A stretch of DNA of 64,000 nt from Ixodes scapularis (taxonomy: Eukaryota > Arthropoda > Arachnida > Ixodida > Ixodidae). Shown piece by piece: positions 23,371-35,724 of this stretch. Position numbers and translations under genes: made by a program. Location of the stretch: positions 20,343,207-20,407,206 of the forward strand of contig NW_024609837.1 of NCBI RefSeq assembly GCF_016920785.2. Direction: 5' to 3'. The first letter of the stretch is position 1. Each line of letters begins with the position of its first letter. A model generated the notes under the pieces. The model was not told the DNA's origin and searched no databases. It was given only the letters and a program-made list of their open reading frames with translations.

Positions 23371-24660
23371 ATGTGATAATAGTTGATCACATGTTTCATC
23401 GGACCCCCAAAATACGTCTTATACAAATAAAATAAAATTGTTCACTAGGAAAAAATAAACCATCGCTCCTTCTACTGCAGTTAACACTTTGCAAGTCCCT
23501 GGAGATAAATGTCGCTGAAGATTGTTATATTTTGAACAAACCACGACACTTTAAATCACGTATTAATGACAACGGCAACATAAAATGGACTGCAGTAAGT
23601 CAGAGTGTTATATAAAGGATGCTTTTCGAAAACCACATTTTCAGATAATAAAACAAAATTAATCAAATTTAGAAAAAATATATATATATAAAATTAGGAG
23701 GCCTACTTCAGGAGAATGAAAGTGCTCCTCTCAAGCTCGACCGTGGCGTCGAGTTCTCAAACATGCCGTCCAAGTCAGCAAACTTGTTAAAAAGCTACGA
23801 GGAGGGGGGAGGGTCGGCATCTAGACGTGAATGAGAAGCCTGCCTTCCATCGACAAGTAGGTTCTCCATCGTCTAGATCCGACGAAACGTCGAGCCAGTC
23901 GATCGATTTTGGCTCGGGCCTGACACCGTCACCGGCACTCCGAGGCCCTGGCTTCGTCAGAGGCGTATACGTGTGCGAACGGGGTGTCAGCTTTGGGTAA
24001 ATAGAGTCACTTCTAGAGTTGCACAAACTTTAACTACATCTCCGGTAGTCGCTTCAGTCGCTGGGGGGAAGTTTGCCAACAAAATATATTTCTCCGACGC
24101 TTTTGATGGCATTAGACTGAACAAAGTAAAACCAAATCTGTATAAGGGTTCATAAAAAACAGGTAAAAAAAAGAACTGATTGTAGCAAGGGTGCGTTGAG
24201 AGGGAAGGAGCCAGAACTAATGGCTTTTGTGGCTCTTGATTATAGTAAGGTGATAGAAAACGGGTGCCGAACGCCCACTCCTTTGCTGTAATTCTCCTAA
24301 TATTCTTTTTAACCACAAAAATTGCTCTCTATACTGGTCAATCACACTCTATTGTTAAAAAAAGTCTCTTGCGTTCAAGGTTCTTTTTATTTTATTGAAC
24401 GCAACAATATCTGAAGAAGGAAACCAAACTTGTGATCGGACGAACTGTCGTCAGCTCTAAGGGAATATTAATAATTGTATTTAAAAAAAACTAAATTAAT
24501 TAGCAATTAAAGAGTTGTTCGCAATGAAAGTGAGAAGCCTGATTAGATATAAAATTAAACATTGAAGAAACATTGTATGCACGTAAAAAATATATGCAGA
24601 TCTTAGAAATTTACTTTGTATATTAGTTCAATCAGACGCGTTAGACAGTAGGAATATATA
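23371..24660. other. Stretch without a recognisable gene
   Basis: AT-rich, with one CpG-rich patch at 23720-23970. That patch includes CGAAACGTC and, on the minus strand, CTGACGAAGCC. These resemble scattered hammerhead core pieces but do not assemble into one motif. Confidence 0.5.
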
Positions 24661-24800
24661 GGAGTTTATTGTATGTATTACGACAGTTTCGCCGAGAGGC
24701 TCGGCTTCGTCAAGAGATGGCATACATGCATACATGTATGCCATCTCTTGACGAAGGCGAGGCTCTCGGCGAAACTGTCGTAATACATACTATAAACTCC
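24661..24800. repeat. Near-perfect 68 bp inverted repeat containing two hammerhead-like cores
   Basis: Arms 24661-24728 and 24733-24800 are reverse complements with about three mismatches, starting GGAGTTTAT and TATTACGACAG. Each arm is a relative of the 13.45 kb motif: GACGAAG, a GCCGAG/CTCGGC-type hairpin, GAAACTGTC. Both arms carry TTGACGA in place of CTGATGA, so the core cytosine (C3) is lost and neither arm should cleave as a canonical hammerhead. A transcript would fold into one long hairpin. Confidence 0.8.
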
Positions 24801-24881
24801 TAGCATAGCAACTCCGCAAGTACGGATCTCTATTTTATTACATTTTCCCGGTCCATTGTTCTCAAACAACTCTGCCTCACC

Positions 24882-24915
<34 letters not shown>
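24882..24915. repeat. (TA)n microsatellite
   Basis: TA tract with one AA interruption, about 80 bp from the inverted repeat. Confidence 0.85.
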
Positions 24916-27074
24916 CGTTCGAGAATCGAACACCGTACGCTGGAGCAGACGGATGAGAAATGCCGATGATCAAAACATTTCCGTCGAGAGGTTGGTCCAC
25001 GGTTCAATGAAAGCTGCAAACAATGCTGTACGGGTGAGTGACGTGTCCGGAGAAAGATTAAGCGACCATTTTTGCCTTCATTTATTTTACTTACCGCGCA
25101 TGGGCATTGTATGTCAAGTACGCATATATGTTTATGTTTACATACATAAGTTACATTACTTAGAACCACGTTACGATACTTAGATAAAATGTTTAAAGCA
25201 CAAACCGGGTTTAGTATATTTATATGACTGATATGGTGTGGTATTCTCTAATTACGACGTTTTGTGCCATCTTGAAAAAGGAGCGCACAAGACTGCGAAC
25301 CCAATTAACTTGTCCGTATACCCCAGCGATGAACGGTAAACGTGTTGGACAATTTAGTTCTAACGTTTGCTACAAACAAAGCGAAACTTCGAAATGCATC
25401 AATGTAAATAACACGGCTATAATCCATCACTTAAGAATATTCCAGCATTCTAGGTGCAGCCGCCGGTGCTTTTGACTCGTACGGGTTGTTTAACTAGACA
25501 TACTACAAAAATATGCTGCGTCTTTGTAGCCTTATTACCATTTATACTACACAGCTGTTTTTAAAAGACAACTCAGGTGCTTTCAATAGACCCCTGCAGG
25601 TGTGAGAAAAGTAAATAAAACGTAACCAACACTAGGATATCAAAAACAATTCAGGCACTTATTTCTACGATAGTAAGCGAAACTGAGTTTTAAAATGACT
25701 TTGTAAAAAAAAAAGATAATCATCTTCTGAAGTGTGTCGGCCCCTGCTATCCACATGCAATAAATAAAGCGCTGAAAACGGATCCTAGCTCAGACTGTTA
25801 AATCGAGGATTCACACCGAGCCCGTAATTTAAAACCGTCAACTGCTGACAGAGCGAGTGTTCCTAAATTTCAAAACTTTCGTCGTTTATTTTTTTGCATG
25901 TATATTTTCAATTTCATTCTACACGACAGTAATTGTGGTTTTTTCTTCAACGGAGATTTTTGTGGTGGATACTATATACATTCCATTGTTTCCACACTTG
26001 GGGTTTTATTTTTGATTTCCTGGACACAAAAGTCTCTTCAGTGACTGCAAGGCGGGCTGCGGTCCTACCGATTTCCAGTTTGCGGAGTGTGAACATGTCT
26101 AACAATTTGTGAGCGCGTTCTTTCTGCTGTCAGCGTTACAGTTATATCGCGTTAAAATGGACACCTCCGGTCCCCCAAGCGATCGCCCATGATGTGCGTT
26201 ATCCATAATAACGAGTTCAAATGCTAGCATTTCGAAAGTTTGCCCAAGAAAAAAGGTATCCTGAAAGGGGCGTATCCAAATAACGAGCTCCATATGAACA
26301 ACATAGTATTGTATTAAAGTGCCTAATGTCGGGGATAAGTTTCTCACGACACCTAATATTCCTGCAACGTAGACAGCATTAGCCATACCCTGGTGTTGTA
26401 AAAACATACCAAGGATATTGATTTCGCTTGTAGGGAATTTATGTTAAAAAATATATCAGCCTGTCTCATTCTTTATGTTCGATATATGTATATTCCCGAT
26501 TTTGCGCGTTGTTAGAACACAATAAAGTTAGAAAGCAGTGATATAGAATTAGTTACTCCAATTTCAGAAGGTGAGCCACAAATTCAAAGTGTACATGAAG
26601 AACACAATACCTAAGTTCTGAAAAAATAGTTTTTAAACTATTTTTTGCCCTGGATTTAATAAAGTCCTGGGAGCTTCAATTTAGGTTAACAATCTGACAC
26701 AAAAAAGACGTGAAACAAAAACGCATAAAACTGTCTAACTGGTTTAGGCCTACATTTAACAATGCCAAAGCCTCGTAAAACGGTACGGTTTCCTTACCTG
26801 CAAACTTAGTACAACCTTTCGCTAGCTGGATTTTGGAATTAGAAATCTGTCTTGATTCTATCTGGATTTCAGTGTTCTGATAATTATTTCTTTGTCTGCA
26901 ATTTCGATTCACAGTTTACAGAATGGACTACAGTTTGATATCCGGTTTTATAATCGAGATAGTAAAAAGTTACAGTGTGTTTTCCTGTAGGCTTCTCAAT
27001 TCAATTTACAGTACCCCATAAACCACTAGCCTTAATATAACAGCTTGGTGCGCTGGGCAAGTTGGTAATGGACA
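24916..27074. other. AT-rich stretch without a recognisable gene
   Basis: No supported gene. A 102-codon minus-strand ORF at 26099-26407 has faint resemblance to the middle of Harbinger-type transposases but lacks the catalytic motifs, so it is not called. Confidence 0.55.
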
Positions 27075-27207
27075 TTCATGTTAAAAATAGCCCAAAAAAA
27101 GACGGGACAAAAACACGAAGACGCACCCAGGACAAGCGCTTGTCCTGTGTGCTTCTTCGTCTTTTTGTCCCGTCTTTTTGTTTTTTGCGGTATTTTTAAC
27201 ATGAATA
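27075..27207. mobile_element. Foldback element: 65 bp inverted arms
   Basis: Both arms begin TTCATGTTAAAAATA and end at the centre with the perfect palindrome GACAAGCGCTTGTC. Between these, the arms share AAAGACGGGACAAAAA and CACGAAGA(C/A)GCAC with a few mismatches and a six-base indel. The motif TGGGCAAGTTGGT lies just outside the left arm at about 27054-27067. A related hairpin and flanking motif recur at 58.01 kb. Confidence 0.7.
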
Positions 27208-29551
27208 ACTACTAGCCTATTTGCTGGATTGGCTGTAAAATTATATAATTTCCTACTGAACCTGAGAAACCCCCTAACATTTAAGGATTTTATTTGAATT
27301 AGAGAGGAGGTCAGCGTTTGCAAGTACGTGTGACGGACGATATTCAATGCCTTTCTGGTGTTGAAAAATATGATTCGAAGTATCGGTCTCCTAGGATTAA
27401 AAAAAGATATGTTGTTGTAGGTGTTGTAGCTGAAATAGGGAGACTAAAGAAGCGGATGTAGATGTGCTATTCCTGTGTATTAACTTTTCATGAAACCTTC
27501 ATGCCGCTTCGGCATTTTAGTCGCAGCTGCATTAGTGTGGAAAGAGAGCGTGTTTCTTTGGAAAGAATAGTGAAGAAAAGTACACCATGTTGACGAAAGT
27601 GAAAAGAGTGAAAGTGATAAAGTCAATGAGGGAGAAAGAAAAAAATGTAACAAAAGGGACAGAACGACAGAATGCACGTAAGAGAATAAAAAGGGGAAAG
27701 AATATTTGAGAAGAGAAGGGGACAGGCAAAGCAAGGGCAAAGAAGACAAGATAAAAGATGAGAGAAGGTACACCAGACAATGTGCTAATATAATGTCACG
27801 GCGTTTTCTCCTGGTGTCTCTAGTACTGTTCTTGAGGAGCCTTGGCTCTAGGTAAATGCAAAAAAATATGTAGTAAACAATAAGCAAACTAAAAAAGTAA
27901 GAACAAATGAAGATGGATTTAACGGCACATTTTTGGTTCCGGAGAATAGGATGAAAGCTGGTGTGACCGGCTAGGCTCTGTCGAAACTTTTGGGGTAAAG
28001 CAATTCTTCCGTTGAACCAATTTGGCAGTCTGGAAGGGGCAGCGATCTTGTAGCGCAGGATCCGAATTGTGCAACCTTCGTTGCAGTAGCATTCGTTTCA
28101 GCATCATTTATGTTTGCTTCGTAGCAGTGCTATAAAAGTAGAAGTGGAGATGCGCGTCTTGCAAAGTCGTACATTGATTGGATGTTAGGGGAGCTTATTT
28201 GAACTTCATGCGGATGTGGTAGGGATTGTGCCGTGTTTGGAGGATGAAATGTAATAGCAAATTATAATGGGTATAGCTTTCAGGTGCCGATCTGTTGGGG
28301 TATTCTTGACACGTAAGATAATTGATAAATAGCAGACCTGTACAGTAGCCCTCAAACTTAACGCCGCCACGACATTCGCCGTTCCTAACAGTCCCTGCGG
28401 CGGCCGATTGAACTATCTGAATAATGTTTGGTTTCCCGATTTTTATCCTATCCTCAAGGCAGCTTGCTTATAGGTCTACCCACTATAATTCAATTACAGC
28501 CAACCAGAGCTCGTCGTTCTAACGTCACAAAAACACCTGCAAAAGAAGCAGACGAACTTACGCTCCCAATAGGGATGTCGGACTACAGCCAAATTTCCTG
28601 GCAGCGAGGCTTATCTTTGGCACTTGCTTTGCGAGTTGGGGCTAAGCTACGCAGACTCAGTCCAGAATAAGGATAAGTTTGGCTGCACCTTGGCGGATTT
28701 AAATATTATAAGGCCGTACATTTTCAGACGAACCCTAAATTTTGGTCCGAAGAACTGCGCTACCTGAGAAGGCTTCTCTTTCGGATGCCCTGCCCCCAGC
28801 GCGTGCTCGTTGCCTTCTGCTGCGCATTTCGCTTCGCATGCACACTAGAAGCTTATGAGAGGCCGTTATCTTACGAACAGCGTTTGTTGGATGCTTCTGA
28901 TTCGGTTATGCGTTATTTTGTATCACCTGCTTATGTCTGGACACTGAGAAAAATGAGATTATTGCTTTTGCAAACAATAGCCACGTAATGCTCGGATTGT
29001 TTTTGCACTGATATTGGCTGTTAATAACACCACGAGAGCTCTGAGAGGCATTGCGCCGGCATCGTGTCACTTAATTTTGTATTGTCACAACGATTGCCTT
29101 TGATCTAAGGTTCAAGTGTGAGAAGCTGAATTTGCTCTGGTCTATCGCAGTTTATGTTGGTTTATGAGGAGCGCTAACGGAGTAACTACCTTTCTTGTGC
29201 CAATACGTTTCATTGATGTTCCGCCTTCGTGTACATTCAACGAATGAGAAGAGTGTAGTCTTAGATTATACAGCTCTTAAACGTTCATCCGCTTTTTTTC
29301 CTCATAAATAGGTATCATATCTCACTCATATATGATTTATCAAAGTCTGAACGAGGACCGTTATGTAGTACACCGCAGTTGATTTAATTACTATCGTTGA
29401 CCACGATGACACAAGTTTCTGCATGCACCACCTCATAATTGGAAACAAAATTTTCTGCTGCATGTAAAGCAGTTTTTTTAATGCGCTAGCAGTACTAAGT
29501 TACTACTTCAAGCTTTGAGCTTTATGTGTATCCTCTCTTCTGGCCAAGTTT
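27208..29551. other. Stretch without a recognisable gene
   Basis: A purine/pyrimidine-biased tract at 27540-27780 explains the overlapping 82- and 135-codon minus-strand ORFs. A GC-richer patch lies at 28350-28670. No motif was recognised. Confidence 0.5.
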
Positions 29552-29893
29552 TCAGGTTCCCCGCTATATTTAGCTGAAAATTTTACGTCACGTGACCATA
29601 CAGTGATTCAGGGCCCCCTAAATTTATCAAAACGATACGCGCTACGCGACCTATGCCGCTATTCAGGTTCCCCGCTAAATTTAGCGAAAAAATTGACCTC
29701 GCCACTAATGCGCCACTTTAGTTTCCCCCATTAAATTTAGCCGAAAAAACTCACGTCACGCGGCCTATGCCCCAATTCTGCTTTTTCGCTAAAAATGGCG
29801 GGAAAATTGATGTCACGTGTCCTCACGTTACCAGACCTACAGACAAATTCAGGTTCCATGCTAAATTTAGAGGAAAACTTACGTCAAGCGACT
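29552..29893. repeat. Decayed tandem array related to the TTTAGCGG family, unit about 55-70 bp
   Basis: Six units start AGGTTCC-like and contain CCGCTAAATTTAGCG-like palindromes followed by GAAAA..TGACGTCACGTG and GACCTATGCC. Units begin near 29552, 29607, 29662, 29717, 29775 and 29848. They combine the same two building blocks as the 42-49 kb family, but the unit is longer and the flanking termini are missing. Confidence 0.55.
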
Positions 29894-32800
29894 TCCGTTT
29901 CTACTAATTTGCCCCTGTGTGCAAAAATAAATGCTATCAGATTCATGAACAATCACCACAGTGGGTTTTAAATTTCTTCATTCTCAAACATGTAACATTA
30001 GATATTGTATTCGGTGACTACAAAGCGTGTTCACCAATAACAGATAAACAGGCGGTCTAAAAAATGATCTGCAAGGAAGATTTTTTAAAAAATCGCAGCT
30101 CAAGAAAATGTGATTGAAGGACAACGAGGTGTGTGTTTGTATTCATCTACCCTGTACAAATATATGCACGAGCAATTTTTTAAACTTCAAAGTACCTGGT
30201 GGTATCTTCACAAAGCATATAAAGGATTGCAAAGCAATTTTACGTAGGAAAGACCTTTCCTTACATACTGGAAAAACCCCTTTAATTAGAGGTCCATTAT
30301 GGGCACTATATAAATAACAAGAACAGCTGGCGTTTCTCGCCATGCGATTGTTTAGCAGCTTCTTTGCAGTGGCCTCTGTCTATATTAATCAAGAAGACAT
30401 CACTGCCAGAAGATAGTGAGTGTCGGCCGAAACTCACTGTTCCGCTCCCTGGAGCTGGCGGCTGGGTGGTTACTTCTGGGGACACTCAACGCTATTTCTG
30501 TCTTTGTTTCTGCTTATTATTGATTGTTTTTTGAAAACCCGACAACGCCAAAGCAATTTTAAAGAGTTAAGCGGGTATACAAATATTCTAAATTTATTAC
30601 CACGCTGTTTCATCACACTTTCAAAAGAGACAAATTATTATTTGAAATTAAATTTCCGCGATATGTAAGCGCACTGAAAGTTTATAAAGGAGGCGTACTG
30701 AACTAAACTTGTTTATACACTAGCCGGGCAGCGGTATGTGTGTGGGTTATGCCATGTCTTTTCAAACTTGTATTAAATCTTTTCTTTTTTTTTTTTTAAT
30801 TTGTAGTTGCGTAATAAACTTACACTGACATTTTAATTTTGACGATGGTAAGATTTTTTTTTCTCAATATCTTGAATTAAGCAGATATCTTTTCGACTGT
30901 GAATAGCTATGTGAAGAGGAAAACAATACACCATCCTCCGCCTTATAAAACTACGCGACATAAAAATTAATATTTAAAAACTCATGTGAATACAAGCTAG
31001 GGTAATTATTGTTTTAAATGCCTTAAAATATTGTGAAAGTTTAGGGAAACAACACCGATTAAAGAAATATATTTAAGACAAAACATACATGCCACCCCAT
31101 CAGACACATGTGCATGTCTGACTGTTTCGCACTATTTTACACCGATGGTTAAAAAACTGGACAGTTGGGGCCGCAGAAGCCACTGATGGACCAATGAAAA
31201 CCGATCGCATTGCCCCGTTAACGGAAAACATAAAGGTCGTGCCTCTTTACTTGCTTTGCGAAGGGCCGGGTGGGAGCGCGGGAAGCGTAGAGGGACGGGG
31301 GGTTCTTGATGGGGTAGTGAACCCATCTGAAACGTAGCACCTGCGGATGTAAATGGGGGCTTACATTTGAGTATCAGGCAGCGGAGACCTTGCCTCAAAA
31401 TTTGGGAGGGAGGCAGTCCTCAAAGAACAGGCTCTGCTCGGCGCACCAAAACCAATTCCTAGCGCGTATGTTCTACAGAGCTCCAGGGTGCAACTCCAAA
31501 AAGTCAATATATCCTTGGAAACCATAATATCGAAATCACGTTCTACTAAAACATTTTTTTTTCATTGCTGACAGAAAATTACTTGATTATATTTTTATCC
31601 GCTCGCTCCCTGTTTGTGCTCTTTCTCTTTTCTGCTTCAGCTCTCTATCTAGCTTCATGTATTGCTCAAGGGGTCATTTATGAAGCACTATTGTTGTTTT
31701 TAGACTGCTTGTTTCGACAGCTGCGCAATCTATTATGCAGCCGCCTTCTAGCAGCTATGTGGTCTTCCGGAAGCAATTTTATTTCCACTTCGATCTTACC
31801 CCCGGAACAGGAGTGTACGCGCTCTAAAGTAGGACCCAAAGCAAGCTCTCTTCGAGGAAAGTAAATATTGCCGTAATAATAGACCACTTCAAAAAGTCAT
31901 ATTGGTATAAATCAAAATACGTGAATTTTGTTTGTTTTATACGTCTCCGCTGTTTCAGAAAGGAGCAATATCTGAACTGACTTGGAGGTGGCTTTTTGTG
32001 TTTATCCAAACAATCACTTTTTTAAATTTTTTTATAGATATTTGGAAAACATGTAATTTGATTTTACTTTAGTTCCGTTCGACATATTTCAACTCGAACG
32101 TACTCGAGTGTTCAGTTTCCACTTCAGCTATATTATTAGTTGAGTCGTTTGTACAAAGGCATTCTGCTCAAATGATGTCGTACGTTAATTCTCGCGCACA
32201 AACAGTGAACGGAGAAGTGAATTTTCGGATTTATAAAAATAAGTAAACCTAATCATCTCATTAAACTGTCGCATCAAGCTGACTGGGAACTTTTTTTTTT
32301 CAATCTTGCGTCCGCTTTTTTGTGTTTCAGTTAAAGGCGTTCTGGGTCAAGCCATTGTCGTTTGTCAACTGTCTCCGTTTGGCGCAGGCTTTTTGGTTTA
32401 CCTCCTTTTTTTTACATTTACAAAATACAACGTACCAGCTGGAGTTTTTGCTCGTGTCCCAGAAGTCTGAAACGTGCAGATGGGATTACCTAAAAGGAGC
32501 ACCAATATAACACTAGTCACCTTCTTTTTCTGTCTACGACAGCGTGTTTGTTTTGTTTTTTCTACACATCGAGCTATGGGTATTTCCGAAAATTCAGCAG
32601 CACAATTTAAAGAAACACACTTCAGTATATAAATGTATAAGTGCCAATGTATATGTAGATGAATTTCGAAAAACAAAATTACATTATCTAAGTGCCTCCA
32701 AAGCATAAGGATGCTTGTGTTTGATATTATGTTTGTATTTGTTTCTATTCTTGGTTCCCCTCTCGCTTGCATACGTCACGGTCTAGCCAGTGACTTCTAG

Positions 32801-35724
32801 GGTAGTTGGTCTCTGCAATGGCGTGTTTTGCTATACTTGCAAAAAAAACAAATAAGAAAAAAACAACTTCTTCAAAGCTTTTTCTAAGACATTGCAAATA
32901 GTAATGAGGTGTATAATAATTAAGACGAGGTTGTATGAATCGCCTCTTTATAGTAATATTTAAAGCGTTTGAGTTTAATTCAATTTTTTTTGTTTAAATA
33001 TGTTGTAAGAGTTATACGATATCTTCTTTGTATTTTCTTCTCCATGTAAATACGTGAGGAAGACATGCCCTGTCTTGCCCATGTATTCATCAGTATCGAT
33101 GGACATTGAGGGGATAATCGTCATGGTATTTTGACTATACCCCGTTTCATACTTAATGTACAACGCTGTCAAAGCAACTGACGCGAGCGTGTGGCTTCAT
33201 ATAAGGCTTCGTTTGCTTGAGAACGGGTGCAAATTATCAAAGAGAACAAGCTCCATGCTCACGACAGCAAGTTTGACAGCTTTGTATCTTAAGTATCAAA
33301 CGTGGCACAGTTAACTAAATTATCTTATCGTTTTAGTTGTTTATTTGTTGGTTTTAAAGGTAATGTTAGAATTGCACTATTGCAGGGAACTACTAGCAGA
33401 GCCCTGAATAATAAAAAATAAATCTTGAGCAGGAAATCGTTTTTGAATATTAATCGATCATAAATTTTTGAGTGTTTAGTTTTTCGTCTCTCTTAAAACT
33501 TGCGCTCAGTAGCTCGTCACAAGACGTGGCCACAATGAGGCGTGGAAGAGAGACATTGTCCTTTTAATTATGTCCTCACTATCTAGGCAGCCTGTCCTTG
33601 GTTCTTCCGCCGACGACAAAAGTGACCACGTGACCTAATGGACTACGTCACTCTTCCAAGCGTCCTTGTGGGCAGGGGTGGATGCGCTCTTTTTGTGCGC
33701 AATTTTTATATCTGCAAGAGAAAACGCGAAATTTGATATATTAATATATCAGATGTCATTACGTATTCGCAATTTGTTTAAATTGGTATGGCCTCGAATA
33801 GGAGTTGCCGTACATACTGCAGTTTAAACACGACCCCCTGAAACCCATAATTGAAATGTTAATTTAAAATTTTAGCTAATTATTCCACAAACTGTGGCAA
33901 TTCCTCTCGTGGAATATCCGCTGATACTGATAAATACATGGGAAGGACGGATCATGTTTTAGCTTCGCCTTTCTTGTTCAAATCAGTTCTAATTAAAGTT
34001 AAATACCCAAGTATACTTTAACTATCATAAGTATATCATTTGTGCTCAAAGATGGAAGTGCGTTTCGTCTTGGTTTATTTGTTGTACATATTTTTGTTGC
34101 TACTACTCAACCGATATCTATTGGGTTTTCCAATTATTTTCAAACTTTCAATAAAATGGTGATGTTTACTTTGTTTGCATTGGCATGGCTTGGACGTTTA
34201 TCAGAAAGTGTAGGCTTCTACTATAGCAGCACGACACTGAATTTGGTTGAGCAAAAAACACTCGAGTTCCGGAACAGAGATGTAAACGCCAAATACCTCT
34301 TCATCTGTAGCCTGCCTACCAGCGGATTGTACGAAACTGGCTAGAATAGGAGTCACATATTCTAACTGGAGGGGCAGGGTAAAACGAATTAGCGGCGTTT
34401 TGTCCGCTTATGGCAAGATCGCGACTTGTGGCTCACCTGAAGAGTTCTCTCGGCTCCGGCGATTTTTATATACACTCTTTGGCTTGTCTTCTACAAGGAA
34501 GATGTATAAAACCGTATTAAAAAAAGGGGGCATTTTGTAATTGAAGAGAGCCCTCCGCCAACTTGCCTAAAACAAAAGAAAAGCTGGTTTTTGCTTGAAG
34601 AGTGCCTTCTCCACCCTAACAAGCGTTTGTAATTTCCTTCAAGCGCACGTAAGTCATATCAGCATAGTTCGTGGATGTTTTCATGCAAGGAAGTGCCTGG
34701 CCTTTCACGTGTGCTTTTGTGTGTGTGAAGTAATCATTAAATTTAATTAGCATCTAATAGTATTGTTAACATAAGATTGCGACAAACCCTCTTATTATCT
34801 AAGACTCAAAAACAAACTTTCTATAGCTTTCCCAGATAGCTTCCTTGCAGCCGGGCTGTGCGATGGAACGCTCTTCAAGAGCTGCAGTATTCTATCCTAC
34901 GGCAGGTGCAATAAAGTGACTTCTTTGGGTGTCACCTAGCAAAAAGCGAAAAAACAATGGCTGAAACCAAACATACTCTTCTATTGCTGAAATTGAGTAA
35001 AATGTTTATGGACCCTGTGTAATATCGCGGACAGTTATCGATCGCATTAAAACTTTGGCTTCCCTTTCAGAGCAGTGATTGTTTTATTGCGTGAGCTCAA
35101 AGGGCGAATCGACTCGAGTGTACCTTTCGACACAGTGTTTATATGAATTAAAGGATACTTGTCCGTTTATGATCAGGTGACTGCTCACTGTCGACGCATT
35201 TTTTTATTTTGTTTATTTATTCACTCTAAGTGATCTTGTTGCACTATGTTCGGTTTCACTTTGATGGGAGTCATAGCCCCATCCATGGGGGAGGCGAGTA
35301 GTGGGGGTAGTATTAGTAATTTTTGTTGACACAGGAATGCCACGGCTCTCCTGAGTCCTGAGTCTCGGAAGAGAAAACAAATTCATCATAATTTCACTCA
35401 GGATGCAATAGTTTCTAGAATTTTCGACCAACAGAAAACGCTTTTAAAGTAACCTGAAATAAATAAATGGTTGATAAAAAAACATGGCAAAATGCGTAAC
35501 GAAATTCTTATTACAAGACGAAATATGAAAAAAAAAACCTGCATTCTGATCTTTCTGAATCATTTCCAACTGAAAAGATCGTCTGGTTGTAGATTTTTTT
35601 TCTAATTTGAGTTAAAACGCTGACAGTGTCCGTTGTGCAAATATAAGCGTTCTAATTGTTTAAAGCATCAGCCAATGCATCATACCCGGCAGGTGTCGAG
35701 AAGGTCCACTCAAATAATTTTAAA
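29894..35724. other. Long AT-rich stretch without a recognisable gene
   Basis: About 5.8 kb with no supported gene. A 62-codon ORF at 34156-34344 begins MVMFTLFALAWLG, which could be a signal peptide, but nothing supports it further. CACGTGAC-type sequence near 33625 may be a relic of the palindromic families. Confidence 0.55.

Noticed and set aside
23720..23970. CGAAACGTC and CTGACGAAGCC as another hammerhead
   Set aside because: The pieces lie on opposite strands and cannot assemble into one core.
26099..26407. Faint likeness to a Harbinger-type transposase on the minus strand
   Set aside because: Only GVV and GTLI-like scraps match, in a shifting frame. The catalytic DDE residues cannot be placed.
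27480..27887. 135- and 82-codon Leu/Ser/Phe-rich minus-strand ORFs
   Set aside because: The region is a purine-biased tract. Overlapping frames are both open and neither shows a motif.
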